64,000 nucleotides of DNA from Pseudomonas extremaustralis (GTDB lineage Bacteria; Pseudomonadota; Gammaproteobacteria; Pseudomonadales; Pseudomonadaceae). Numbering within the stretch: position 1 is the first letter of the stretch; every line of letters begins with the position of its first letter. The position numbers and the translations under genes are program-made. Shown in pieces: positions 17,458 through 29,654 of this stretch. The notes under the pieces were generated by a model. The model had not been told where the DNA came from. It saw only the letters and a program-made list of their open reading frames with translations, and did no database searches. The stretch is from positions 1,860,001-1,924,000 of the forward strand of contig NZ_LT629689.1 of assembly GCF_900102035.1 (NCBI RefSeq), given 5' to 3'.

Positions 17458-18057
17458 TCAACCGACGAGCGTCTCGGCCTGGAACAGCCCCTGCCCCACC
17501 GCATTCGCCCTGCGCAGATGGGCCTGTGCATTGCCGCTTTCCGACTCGAGCAACAACTCGGACGTCAGCACCTGGGCGCCACAGTAATCAAAAATCCCGT
17601 AGTCGATCTGCGTGCGCATCGCCTTGGCATAGCCATGCCGCTCGAACGCGCTGTCATCGGCGGCCCCCAGCCCCAGCAGATGCACTGGCAAATGCCGCAG
17701 CTTTTTCACCACCGGCGTATCCGGGCCGTAATCGATAGCCCAGCCATTGACGAAGACCCGGTCGATCCAGCCCTTGAGCAGCCCCGGCAGCGACCACCAG
17801 TAGATCGGAAACACCAGCACCAGCGCGTCGGCGCGGTCGATGCGCGCCTGTTCGGCGAGGACATCGGCCGGCGGCATGGCGCGGGTACGGTGCACGAGGT
17901 GGTCGGCGCACGTGTAGCGCGGGTCGAAGCCTTCGGCTGCAAGGTCGGCAATTTCAACGGTGTGGCCGCTGCTGCTGAGGCCGGCGGCCACCTGCGCCGC
18001 GACGGCATGGGTGAGCGATTGAGGATCGTGATGAGCGACAACGATGAGTGCGTGCAT
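17458..18057 (-). CDS. NAD(P)H dehydrogenase (quinone), flavodoxin-like fold
   Basis: This is a 199-residue cytosolic flavoprotein of the NQO1/KefF/MdaB type, which reduces quinones by two electrons. The N-terminal FMN/FAD phosphate loop is VVAHHDPQSLTHAVA. The isoalloxazine-contact block is LVFPIYWWSLPGLLKGWIDRVF, followed by the LLGLGAAD loop. It is divergently transcribed from a TetR-family gene with only 72 bp between them, including a palindrome. TetR control in response to an electrophile or quinone is the likely arrangement. Confidence 0.88.
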   Translation of the reverse strand: MHALIVVAHHDPQSLTHAVAAQVAAGLSSSGHTVEIADLAAEGFDPRYTCADHLVHRTRAMPPADVLAEQARIDRADALVLVFPIYWWSLPGLLKGWIDRVFVNGWAIDYGPDTPVVKKLRHLPVHLLGLGAADDSAFERHGYAKAMRTQIDYGIFDYCGAQVLTSELLLESESGNAQAHLRRANAVGQGLFQAETLVG

Positions 18058-18090
18058 GACTTGGGCTCCCTTTCGGCTTAAGCTACTATT

Positions 18091-18115
18091 AGTAAGTTAC
18101 GTCAACTAAGTTACT
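18091..18115. promoter_or_regulatory. Imperfect palindrome, candidate TetR operator
   Basis: A 25-bp interrupted palindrome with arms AGTAAGTTA and TAAGTTACT lies in the middle of the 72-bp divergent promoter region of the quinone reductase and TetR genes. Size and place fit a TetR-family operator controlling both genes. Confidence 0.55.
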
Positions 18116-18129
18116 TTTGGTATATAAGC

Positions 18130-18732
18130 ATGTCAAGTCATGAGTCCCCTGCTCCACGCCGTCGCCTTAGCCGTGAAGATCGCTTGCGTCAATTGCTCGA
18201 TGTCGCCTGGCAACTGGTGCGCGAGGAAGGCACCGAAGCCCTGACCCTGGGCCGCCTGGCGGAACGGGCCGGCGTGACCAAGCCGGTGGTGTACGACCAT
18301 TTCGTTACCCGTGCAGGGTTGCTGGCCGCGCTCTACGAAGATTTCGATGCGCGCCAGGATCAGGTATTCACCGAGGCCATCGAGGCCAGCCGCGCCACCC
18401 TGGCAGATCGCGCAGAGGTGATCGCCACGTCCTATGTGGACTGCGTGCTGCTGCAGGGGCGGGAGATTCCCGGCGTGATGGCGGCGTTGAGCAGTTCGCC
18501 GGAACTGGAAGCGCTCAAGCGCGAATACGAGGCGATCTTCCTCGCCAAGTGCCGCGACGCCCTGGCGCCCTTTGCACCGGGCGGCAGCATTTCCCAGGCT
18601 GGGTTACGGGCGATGCTGGGCGCGGCGGACGCCTTGTCTCAGGCCGCGGCGAGTGGCGAGATCAGCCGCGAAGAGGCGCAGCAGGAGTTGTTGGCGACCA
18701 TCCTGGCCATGGTCAATCGCGGACGGACTTAA
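18130..18732 (+). CDS. TetR/AcrR-family transcriptional regulator
   Basis: This 200-residue regulator has an N-terminal helix-turn-helix: QLLDVAWQLVREEGTEALTL, GRLAERAGVTKPVVYDHF. A helical ligand-binding C-terminal domain follows. It is divergent from the NAD(P)H quinone reductase gene and probably represses that gene and itself through the palindrome at 18091-18115. The ligand is unknown. Its last 20 bp overlap the end of the convergent acetyltransferase gene. Confidence 0.9.
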   Translation: MSSHESPAPRRRLSREDRLRQLLDVAWQLVREEGTEALTLGRLAERAGVTKPVVYDHFVTRAGLLAALYEDFDARQDQVFTEAIEASRATLADRAEVIATSYVDCVLLQGREIPGVMAALSSSPELEALKREYEAIFLAKCRDALAPFAPGGSISQAGLRAMLGAADALSQAAASGEISREEAQQELLATILAMVNRGRT

Positions 18733-19393
18733 CGAACGACGCAGCCTTGCGCGCCAATTGGTCCAGATGCCGATCACGCTGTTTCTCCGCATCCACCATC
18801 GCGCGCTTGCCGTGCTTTTGCAGCAGGTACGTATGAATCTGCCGCACTTCCAATGAGCTGAAGATAGGCGCCACATCCAACACGCCCATCAGGCCATCGG
18901 TGGCGTAGTCCCGCGTATTCATCAGCACCTGGGTGCCCCGCGCGCCACGGACCTGAAAGCCCATGGCTTCGAACGCCGGGACTTTTTCCACCGAACACGC
19001 CAACTCAGCATGGGGATAACGCGCCAGCACCTCGCGCATCATCCCGCGCGCCACGCCCTGGCGCCTGAAACCGGCCTGCACCGCCATGAAGGCGATGCCG
19101 CAGGCTTCGGGGTCGTCCTTCACCGGCAGGCACAGGACAAAGCCTGCGACTTTTTCGGCGTCCTGGGCCGAGGTCGCCACTATCAGCTCGACCGCAATCC
19201 CCTTCGACCCACCCAGCGCCTCCAGGTACAAGTGCACCTCAAAGCCGATCGCGTATTGATAGATGTTGTAGAGCAGATTGCTCGGCGGCAGCGCGACGCT
19301 GCTGATGTCGGTGAGGTTATCCACCACCATCTGCAGGATCTGGGCATTGATGGGCTCGGGGCACGGCGTGGTGTAGCGGGTAAGGCTGAACAT
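18713..19393 (-). CDS. GNAT-family N-acetyltransferase
   Basis: This 226-residue protein carries a GNAT core in its middle. The motif A acetyl-CoA pyrophosphate loop appears as VQAGFRRQGVARGMMREVL (R/Q-x-x-G-x-G/A), preceded by the CGIAFMAV strand and followed by the motif B segment AFEAMGFQVRG. The N-terminal 60 and C-terminal 60 residues are extensions without recognised domains; the tail is Lys/Arg-rich. Substrate unknown. Confidence 0.8.
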   Translation of the reverse strand: MFSLTRYTTPCPEPINAQILQMVVDNLTDISSVALPPSNLLYNIYQYAIGFEVHLYLEALGGSKGIAVELIVATSAQDAEKVAGFVLCLPVKDDPEACGIAFMAVQAGFRRQGVARGMMREVLARYPHAELACSVEKVPAFEAMGFQVRGARGTQVLMNTRDYATDGLMGVLDVAPIFSSLEVRQIHTYLLQKHGKRAMVDAEKQRDRHLDQLARKAASFVKSVRD

Positions 19394-19591
19394 GCAAATT
19401 CCTGGGTGTTCGCGTCAAGGCAGCGGCGATTGTACCTGTTGTCATTGGATTATTGAGTGCACGAGCACGTTTGCCGGGGGCCATGGGCGGCGCGCAAACA
19501 CGCCCGTTGAGGCAAAAAAACAAAAAAGGCGTTGCGCCAGACCGGGTTACATCGCGCATCATGGGCACTTTCAAGTTCAAAGGTAACGTCC

Positions 19592-20446
19592 ATGCGCGTT
19601 CTGTCATTGATGATGGGTCTTACGACGCTGGCCGCCAGTATGGTGTTCTGCGCCAGCGCGATGGCGAATGAAGAAAGTCTGCTGGTGCAACAGATCAACG
19701 ATTACCGCAGCCAGGTGCAACGTTGCGGCGACCAGGGTTCCCAGGAACTGCCACCGTTGACCAGCGATACGCGACTGGTGCTGCCGGCGTCCAATGTGGG
19801 CGATTTGCAACAGGCGCTCGCGCGGGCGGCGTACCCGATGGTCAACGTGCAGGCCATCAGCCTGTCCGGCCCCAAGGATGCCCAGGCGGCCATGAAGGCG
19901 GTGCGTGAAAGCTTCTGCCGCGTGGTGCTGGACCCGCAATTTGTCGATATCGGCGTGAGCAACAGTGGCCAGGACTGGCGCATCGTGCTCGCCCGCCCGC
20001 TGTTGTCCAGCGGACTGGGGGATTGGCAGACCGAAGGCAAGCAACTGCTCAACCTGATCAACGCCGCCCGTTCACAGCCGCGCCAGTGCGGTACCCAGGC
20101 GTTCAGCGCCACCACGCCGTTGTCCTGGAACGATGACCTGGCCGGCGCCGCCAACAGCCACACGCGCAACATGGCCAACGGCAATTTCTTCGACCACCTG
20201 GACCACGACGGCCGCACCCCCGGCGACCGTGCCGAACTGGCCGGGTACATCGCAAGGAATATCGGTGAAAACATCGCTGCCGGCCTGGACACCCCGCGCA
20301 AGGTAGTGGACGGTTGGCTCGCCAGCCCAGGGCATTGCGCCAACCTGATGAACCCGCAATTTCGTGAACTCGGCGCCGCCTATGCGATGGACCCCAAGAG
20401 TGATGCGGGGATTTACTGGACAAGCCTGTTCGGCACTTCGCAATAG
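19592..20446 (+). CDS. Secreted CAP/SCP-domain (PR-1-like) protein
   Basis: This 284-residue protein starts with a signal peptide (MRVLSLMMGLTTLAASMVFC then ASAMA), so it is exported. The C-terminal half is a CAP domain: LNLINAARSQPRQCG, LSWNDDLAGAANSHTRNMA, FFDHLDHDGRTPGDRAEL and NIGENIAAG. WLASPGHCANLMNPQFRELG follows, with the two His/Glu pairs of the CAP cavity. The N-terminal half (residues 27-150) has paired cysteines but no recognised domain. The ATG at 19592 has AAGGT about 8 bp upstream. CAP proteins bind lipids or have unknown enzymatic roles in bacteria. Confidence 0.87.
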   Translation: MRVLSLMMGLTTLAASMVFCASAMANEESLLVQQINDYRSQVQRCGDQGSQELPPLTSDTRLVLPASNVGDLQQALARAAYPMVNVQAISLSGPKDAQAAMKAVRESFCRVVLDPQFVDIGVSNSGQDWRIVLARPLLSSGLGDWQTEGKQLLNLINAARSQPRQCGTQAFSATTPLSWNDDLAGAANSHTRNMANGNFFDHLDHDGRTPGDRAELAGYIARNIGENIAAGLDTPRKVVDGWLASPGHCANLMNPQFRELGAAYAMDPKSDAGIYWTSLFGTSQ

Positions 20447-20596
20447 GCAAGCAACCGGGCGCTAAAAGGGGTGGAGCATCAAATTGCCATCTCGTGGATA
20501 ATGACGCTGAACTGGCAGCGGCGATTCCGGTCTGTAGCTTGTTAGCCTGACCTCGTCAGGCCCTCGAGAGACGGTGGCAAACAAGGTGTTCACCCA

Positions 20597-22783
20597 ATGA
20601 TGAATTGGCTGCAAGGCAGCAGCGACATGGCTGAGCGGGTCCGCCAGCATGATTGGGCGAATACGCCCCTCGGGCCTCTCGAGCAGTGGCCGGACGTGCT
20701 CAAAACCACCGTGGCGCTGTGCTTTGCCTCGCATTTCCCCCAGGCCATCGTTTGGGGGCCACATCTGATCACCCTCTACAACGACGCGTTCATCCCCATC
20801 CTCGGGGATAAACCCTACGCGCTGGGGCGTCCGTTCAACCAAACCTGGCATGAGGTGTGGGACCAGATCGGCCCCATCGCCAGCGCGGCCTTTGAAGGAC
20901 ATGCCACGTTTATCGAGAACTACCCGCTGGTGATCGAACGCGGCGCAGGTCGCGAACAGGCGTACTTCACCTTCTGCTACAGCCCGATCCGCGACCCGCT
21001 GGGCAAGGTCGTGGGCTTGCTGGACACCGTCACCGAAACCACCGCCACCGTTTTCCTCACGCGGCGCCTGGCAGTGCTGGACGCCATCGGCAGTGCGGTG
21101 ACCAATGCGGTGGATGCCGAATCCATCATGTCCACCACCACGCAGCTGTTGGCCGAGCATCTTCAAGTATCCAATTGCGCGTATGCCGACGTGGATGCCG
21201 ATGAAGACGGCTTTACCATTCGCGGTAATTGGGCGGCGCCCGGTTCTCCCAACATTTTGGGGCGCTACAGCCTGGCGTCGTTTGGTGAATTGGCGGTGCA
21301 GCGCCTGCGGGCCGGCAACCCCTTGGTGGTGCAGGACAACCGCGTCGAATTTCCCCCAAAGGTCGCCGCGCGCTTTCAGGCCCTGGGCGCCGCGGCGACT
21401 GTGTGCTTCCCACTGATCAAGGATGGACGCCTGACAGCCTTGATGGCCGTGCACCACAAAACCGCGCGCGTATGGTCGCCCTATGACCTGGCGCTGGTGG
21501 AGGAAGTCACCGAACGCTCCTGGGCGCATATCGAACGGGTGCGCGCCGACATCGCCGTGCGTGAAGGCCTGCTGGCGTTCACCGAGCTCAACGCCACCCT
21601 GGAACAGCGCGTGGAGGAACGCACCACCGCCCTCGCCCAGGCCGAAGCCGCCCTGCGTCAATCACAAAAGCTGGAAGCCATCGGCCAATTGACCGGCGGC
21701 GTCGCCCATGACTTCAACAACTTGCTGACGATCATTCGCTCGTCCGTGGATTTCCTGCGCCAGCCCGGCCTGGCCGAAGAGCGCCGTCAGCGCTATATGA
21801 CAGCGGTCTCGGATACGGTGGAGCGCGCGAGCAAACTGACCAGCCAATTGCTCGCCTTCGCCCGTCGCCAACCGTTGAAGCCGGAAGTCTTCGATGTCAG
21901 CCAGCGCGTCAGGAACATCGGCGAAATGCTCGAGAGCGTCACCGGCGCACGCATCCAGGTGCGGGTCGAATTGCCCGAGCGCCCTTGCCATGTGCGCGTC
22001 GACTCCAGCCAGTTCGAAACCGCACTGATCAATATCGCCCTCAACGCCCGCGACGCCATGAACGGCCAAGGCACCCTGACCCTGCGCGTCGCCACGGTAG
22101 CGGCCCTGCCGCGCATCCGTGGCGATGCCGAATCGCAGCAGCCCTTCGTCACGATTGCCCTGGCCGACACCGGCAGCGGTATGTCCGGCGACACCTTTGA
22201 ACGCATTTTCGAGCCCTTCTTTACCACCAAGGCTATCGGCAAAGGCACCGGGCTGGGCTTGTCCCAGGTATTCGGCTTCGCCAAGCAGTCCGGCGGTAAC
22301 GTTGACGTCGCCAGCACCCTGGGTCACGGCACGGTGTTTACCCTGTACCTGCCCGAAGTTGCACCGCAGGCGACGCAGTACGAGCACGCTCCAGAAGACC
22401 GGCCGCCGATTCACGACGCCGCGCAGTGCCACATCTTGATCGTGGAAGACAACCTGGAAGTGGGCCGCTTCGCCAACCAGATCCTCCAGGATCTGGGTTA
22501 CCAGACCACCTGGGCCACCGATGCCGAACAGGCGCTGGCTCTGGCCGGGCCGGATGGCATGGCGTTCGACGGAATTTTCTCGGATGTGCTGATGCCGGGG
22601 ATCACCGGCGTGGCCATGGCCAAGCTACTGCGCCAGCGCCGAGCGGACCTGCCGGTGGTGCTTACCTCAGGCTACAGCGAAGAACTGGCAGACAGTGGCT
22701 ACGAGGGCTTCGAGTTCCTGGCCAAACCCTACTCCGCCGAGCAGGTCGCGCGGGCGCTCGCCAGAGCCATGCTCAAGGACTGA
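20597..22783 (+). CDS. Hybrid sensor histidine kinase (PAS-GAF-HisKA-HATPase-REC)
   Basis: This is a 728-residue cytosolic two-component kinase without membrane segments. Order: a PAS-like domain in the first ~150 residues (ending FCYSPIRDPLGKVVGLLDTV); a GAF domain around 165-325; a short coiled coil (LEQRVEERTTALAQAEAALR). HisKA with the phosphorylated H in GGVAHDFNNLLT is next, then the ATPase domain with N box NIALNARDAM and G boxes DTGSGMS and GTGLGLSQV. A C-terminal receiver has its phosphoacceptor in FSDVLMPG and a switch lysine in FLAKPYS. The start has AAGGTG about 9 bp upstream. No response regulator gene is adjacent. The signal is unknown; the GAF domain has no obvious chromophore motif. 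Confidence 0.92.
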   Translation: MMNWLQGSSDMAERVRQHDWANTPLGPLEQWPDVLKTTVALCFASHFPQAIVWGPHLITLYNDAFIPILGDKPYALGRPFNQTWHEVWDQIGPIASAAFEGHATFIENYPLVIERGAGREQAYFTFCYSPIRDPLGKVVGLLDTVTETTATVFLTRRLAVLDAIGSAVTNAVDAESIMSTTTQLLAEHLQVSNCAYADVDADEDGFTIRGNWAAPGSPNILGRYSLASFGELAVQRLRAGNPLVVQDNRVEFPPKVAARFQALGAAATVCFPLIKDGRLTALMAVHHKTARVWSPYDLALVEEVTERSWAHIERVRADIAVREGLLAFTELNATLEQRVEERTTALAQAEAALRQSQKLEAIGQLTGGVAHDFNNLLTIIRSSVDFLRQPGLAEERRQRYMTAVSDTVERASKLTSQLLAFARRQPLKPEVFDVSQRVRNIGEMLESVTGARIQVRVELPERPCHVRVDSSQFETALINIALNARDAMNGQGTLTLRVATVAALPRIRGDAESQQPFVTIALADTGSGMSGDTFERIFEPFFTTKAIGKGTGLGLSQVFGFAKQSGGNVDVASTLGHGTVFTLYLPEVAPQATQYEHAPEDRPPIHDAAQCHILIVEDNLEVGRFANQILQDLGYQTTWATDAEQALALAGPDGMAFDGIFSDVLMPGITGVAMAKLLRQRRADLPVVLTSGYSEELADSGYEGFEFLAKPYSAEQVARALARAMLKD

Positions 22784-22786
22784 CCC

Positions 22787-23914
22787 CTACTCCGCCACCG
22801 CGACCTGATTGCGGCCCAGGGCCTTCGCGCGGTAAAGCGCCTTGTCAGCGGTGTTCATCAGGCTGTGCAGGTCTTGGTCCAGGGTTTGGCTGGAGGCCAC
22901 GCCAAGGCTGGCAGTCACGCCTTTGACTGGCTCGGCCACCATGTGGGAAATAGCCTTGACCAACTGTTCGGCAATGTTCCTCGCGGTGTCCAGCGACGTG
23001 TTGGGCAGCAACACCGCAAATTCCTCACCGCCCAGGCGACCATAGACATCGGCCTGACGGAACGATGAGCTGATCACCCCGCCGATCTGACGCAATACCT
23101 GATCCCCGGCCTGGTGACCGTAGGTGTCGTTGATCTGCTTGAAGTGGTCCATGTCCAGCATCAGGGCACACAGCGGCTGCTGGTTTTGGCGACATTGCGT
23201 GTACAACAACTGGGCGTTCTCGTAAAACGCGCGACGGTTCATCAGGCCGGTGAGTTCATCGGTCTGTGCGGCGACTGTAGAAAGTTTGTGGGCGCGTTCC
23301 ATTTGTCGGGTCAGGCGGAAGGCTTTCTCCAGGGCATCGGACAGTTTGTGCGTCGCGCTGACCACAAAGGTCGAGAACATCAAGACTGCGACAGCCACAC
23401 CCACTTGCATCGAGGAAGGCTGTAACAGCAGCCATAGCGTGCACGGCAGCAGGACCAGTCCCATGGAAGTCAGCGTCAAGTAGCGATACGCCGAATAACA
23501 CGAGACCGCGCTGACGGACATCCCCACGGCAAACAAGATCACCAGCGCCTGGGATAAGCGGTCGTCGGTGGGCATCACCGCCAATGCGCCAATACCCCAG
23601 ATTCCGGCGGACAGTATCAGCGTGACCCAGTAGCGCCGCTCCCAGCGTTCAGGCGTGCGCTCGGACGTGGGGCAGCGGAACCACTCCAGGAACATTTTGA
23701 GCCGCAACAGTGACGACACTGCCTGCGCCCCCAGCCAAACCAGGATGATCTGATGATCGAACCGGTCCCAACACAGCCAGCAGAGCAAGGCGGCAGCCAG
23801 GTAGCTGCCGAAAATGGCGGCGAATGACTGACGAAACAGCTGGTGCAAACGGTCAGTTCGCACCTGCTCTTCTATAAAGCAATCCTGGTCCTGCTCACGC
23901 CCAAGGCCAATCAT
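22787..23914 (-). CDS. Diguanylate cyclase with N-terminal membrane domain
   Basis: This 375-residue protein synthesises c-di-GMP from two GTP. About five or six hydrophobic helices fill residues 25-190, followed by the GGDEF domain: TDELTGLMNRRAFYENAQ, the MLDMDHFKQINDTYGHQAGD block and the active-site GGEEF. An allosteric I-site RQAD lies five residues before GGEEF, so product inhibition is expected. The ATG at 23914 is chosen; a TTG 22 codons upstream has no ribosome-binding site. It converges on the histidine kinase gene with 3 bp between them. A 90-bp gap separates it from glgB upstream. Confidence 0.93.
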   Translation of the reverse strand: MIGLGREQDQDCFIEEQVRTDRLHQLFRQSFAAIFGSYLAAALLCWLCWDRFDHQIILVWLGAQAVSSLLRLKMFLEWFRCPTSERTPERWERRYWVTLILSAGIWGIGALAVMPTDDRLSQALVILFAVGMSVSAVSCYSAYRYLTLTSMGLVLLPCTLWLLLQPSSMQVGVAVAVLMFSTFVVSATHKLSDALEKAFRLTRQMERAHKLSTVAAQTDELTGLMNRRAFYENAQLLYTQCRQNQQPLCALMLDMDHFKQINDTYGHQAGDQVLRQIGGVISSSFRQADVYGRLGGEEFAVLLPNTSLDTARNIAEQLVKAISHMVAEPVKGVTASLGVASSQTLDQDLHSLMNTADKALYRAKALGRNQVAVAE

Positions 23915-24004
23915 GGAACCCGCCTGATTCGACTGCCGCGACAAAATGCCATTGTGGCACCCGGCCAGTACCGCGGACAACAGAATACAGCGCGTATGCC
24001 GCGG

Positions 24005-26238
<2,234 letters not shown>

Positions 26239-26242
<4 letters not shown>

Positions 26243-29200
26243 GACGTCTCCCCACCGCGTGCAGTGTTCGATATAGGTGTTAGCCCGTTCAGCAAACCAT
26301 GCAGCCCCTGCAAGGGCACCGGCAGCCAGGTCGGGCGATTTTCCGCTTCGTACGCCACTTCATACGCGGCTTTTTCCAGGCTGAACAACGTCAGCGCGGC
26401 GTCCTGGCCGTTGGCATCCTGCCAGTCATGGGCCAGTGTAGCTGTAGCGGCCTGATAAGCCCGGATAAATGCCTGGCGTGCTTCTTTCAGGTAACGATCA
26501 GTCACGCGTTTGCGGGCGGCGTCCGCTTGCGGCGAGTGATCCACCCCTTGTCCGTTCAGGGCCATGGCGGCGGCGTAGTCAAAAGAGCGCAACACGCCGC
26601 TCACATCTTTGTACGGGCTGTGCTTGCCACGCCGTTCATGCAATGGCCGCGCCGGCTCGCCCTCAAAGTCGATCAGATAGGCATCGCCCTTGACCACCAG
26701 CACCTGGCCCAGGTGCAAATCACCATGCACCCGAATGCGCAGGCCGCCCAGGGTGGCTTTCGCCAGGCTGTCGACCTGGCCGGCGATGGCTTTTTTCTGC
26801 GCCAGTAATTCACTGACCAGCGCCTGATCGGCCGGGTTCAATTGGGGTTGATGCTGCTTGAGCAACTGCAGGGCACGGTCGATCTGGGCGCCCACGTCCT
26901 TGGCCCAGGCGTGAGTGTCCTTGGCGCTGGTGACCTCGGGGCTGAAGGCCTCGTCGGACGTTTTCGCCGCCAGCACCCCATGCATTTCGCCCAGGCGCCG
27001 TCCCAGCAACCCGGCGAAATCCGCCAGCTCGCCCAAGGCGTTGTAGTGTTGTTCCTGCTCGGAGATGGCTTCGGCGAGTTCGTCGCGGATGGCGCGCTCC
27101 AGGTTGTTCTGCGTCCAGCTCCACGCATCGCCCTGATTGCTCAGGTAGCCCTGGGCAATCATCAGCAGATTGTCCTGGCCTTCGCCGTCGCGGCGGATCA
27201 CCGCGCCCAGCAACGGCGAGATGTTCGGGTAATCGGCGGCCGTCAGGTAGGCGCTCATTTCCAGCTCCGGGTGCACGCCGGCGCTGACTTTGCGGATCAG
27301 CTTGAGCACCAGGCTTTCGCCGACCACCACGGAGCTGTTGGACTGCTCGGCCGCCAAGTAGCGCACGGGGGACTCGTCCGTCAGTTGCAATCGCGCCAGG
27401 TGCGGGGTGGCCTCGAAGCGCAGGTCACCCGCGCTGGAACTCAATACCGTGCCGGCTTGCAGGCCCTGGATCACCGCGCGGATAAAGTGCTCCAGACTGA
27501 AGGCATCGGTCACCAGCCCCACCTGGCGTACCCGCCGCACGCGCGCCAGGGCCAATTGCTGCGGCAAGGCGCTGGTGAACTGCTCTTCAGCGAGGAAACC
27601 GAACGGCAGCTGATAGCGGCTGACCTGGCCGCCGGCTGTGACTTCAAGCTCACTGAGCAAGACCGGGTGCTGGGGGTCGCCAAAGCGCACGCCATAGGCG
27701 ATGTGCACGCTGTCGATGGCCGTGTCCTTGCCGGCGAACCAGCGGCGCTTGGGCAGCCAGGCCGGCAGCGAGGTCTGTTCCAGGGCGGAGCGGCACGGTT
27801 CGTCGAGCAGCTCTTCCATGCGTTTTTTCAGCACCAGAGTGGTGAAGTCCGGCATGCTTTGCGCCGGTTGCACATGCCAGCTCGGCATCTGGTTTTCCGC
27901 CGCCAGCACGAACCAGTAGAAGCCGTAAGGCGCCAGGGTCAACAGGAAGTTCAGTTGGCCGATGGGCGGGAACGCATTACCGCCGAGCATCTCCACCGGC
28001 ACCATGCCAGCGAACGCCGACAGGTCCAGTTCGGCGGCCTGGGCACTGCGCGAGACGTTGGCCACGCACAAAATGATTTCGGTGCGCCCGTCGTCGCCGG
28101 TGAATTCCCGGGTGTACGCGAGGATGCGGCGGTTGCTCGGCGAGAGCATTTTCAGGCTGCCGCGGCCGAACGCCTTGGACTGCTTGCGCACCGCCAGCAT
28201 GCGTCGGGTCCAGTTGAGCAACGAGTGGGGGTCCTGGGCCTGGGTCTCGACATTGACCGACTGGTAGCCGTATTGCGGGTCCATGATCGGCGGCAACACC
28301 AGGCTAGCCGGGTCGGCGCGGGAAAAGCCGCCGTTGCGGTCGATGGACCACTGCATCGGCGTACGCACGCCGTCGCGATCGCCCAAGTAGATGTTGTCGC
28401 CCATACCGATTTCATCGCCGTAATACAGGGTCGGCGTGCCAGGCATCGACAGCAGCAGGCTGTTCAGCAGCTCGACCCGCCGACGGTCGCGCTCCATCAG
28501 CGGCGCCAGACGTCGACGAATACCCAGGTTGATCCGCGCGCGACGGTCGGCGGCGTAGTAGTTCCACAGGTAGTCGCGCTCTTTGTCGGTGACCATTTCC
28601 AGGGTCAGCTCATCATGGTTGCGCAGGAAGATCGCCCACTGGCAGTTGGCGGGAATCTCCGGGGTCTGGCGCAGAATGTCGGTGATGGGGAAGCGATCTT
28701 CCTGGGCCAGCGCCATGTACATGCGCGGCATCAGCGGGAAGTGGAAGGCCATATGGCATTCGTCGCCGTCGTCACCCTTTTTATCGCCGAAATACAACTG
28801 GGTGTCTTCCGGCCATTGGTTGGCCTCGGCGAGCAGCATGCGGTCGGGGTAATGGGCGTCGATCTCGGCGCGGATCTGCTTCAGGACATCGTGGGTTTCA
28901 GGCAGGTTTTCGTTGTTGGTGCCGTCGCGTTCGATCAGGTAGGGAATCGCGTCCAGGCGCAGGCCGTCAATGCCCATGTCCAGCCAGAAGCGCATCACCG
29001 ACAGGACCGCTTTCATCACTTGTGGGTTGTCGAAATTGAGATCCGGCTGGTGGGAATAAAAACGGTGCCAGAAGTATTGACCGGCGACCGGGTCCCAGGT
29101 CCAGTTGGACTTCTCGGTGTCGAGGAAAATGATGCGGGTGCCATCGTACTTCTGGTCGTCATCGGACCACACGTAGAAGTCCCGCGCCGCCGAACCGGGC

Positions 29201-29586
29201 TTGGCCTTGCGCGCGCGCTGGAACCAGGGGTGCTGGTCGGAGGTGTGGTTGATCACCAACTCGGTGATGACCCGCAACCCACGTCGGTGGGCTTCGGCGA
29301 TAAAGCGCCGGGCGTCGGCCATGGTTCCGTAGTCGCTGTGTACGCCGCGGTATTCGGCGATGTCGTAGCCATCGTCGCGCCGTGGCGAGGGGTAGAACGG
29401 CAGCAACCAGATGGTGTTCACGCCGAGGTCGGCGATGTAGTCGAGTTTGGCGATCAGCCCGGGAAAGTCACCGATGCCGTCGTTGTTGGAGTCGAAATAG
29501 GATTTGACATGAACTTGGTAGATCACCGCGTCCTTGTACCAGAGCGGGTCTTTGATAAAGGTGGCAGCCTTGGGTTTCTTCGCCAT
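26239..29586 (-). CDS. treS: Trehalose synthase-maltokinase fusion
   Basis: This 1115-residue bifunctional protein first isomerises trehalose to maltose (TreS, GH13), then phosphorylates maltose to maltose-1-phosphate, the GlgE substrate. TreS occupies about residues 1-550: [18 protein letters not shown], catalytic D in [11 protein letters not shown] in [11 protein letters not shown] in [11 protein letters not shown]. The maltokinase (Pep2/Mak) domain follows, with [18 protein letters not shown] for ATP binding and [20 protein letters not shown] as catalytic loop and metal site. The ATG at 29586 has AGGAG about 7 bp upstream; open frame extends further without such a site. It lies 68 bp after glgE. 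Confidence 0.95.
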
Positions 29587-29654
29587 ATGAAACTCCTGAA
29601 ACGCTGAAAATGCTGCAAACGGAATGCGCTCCCACATTGGGGTCTCCACCGCGC

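Noticed and set aside
26842..29607. Very long open frame (about 920 codons) on the plus strand across treS
   Set aside because: It is antisense to a well supported bifunctional enzyme and has biased, low-complexity composition typical of the shadow frame of high-GC coding DNA. It has no family-like sequence.
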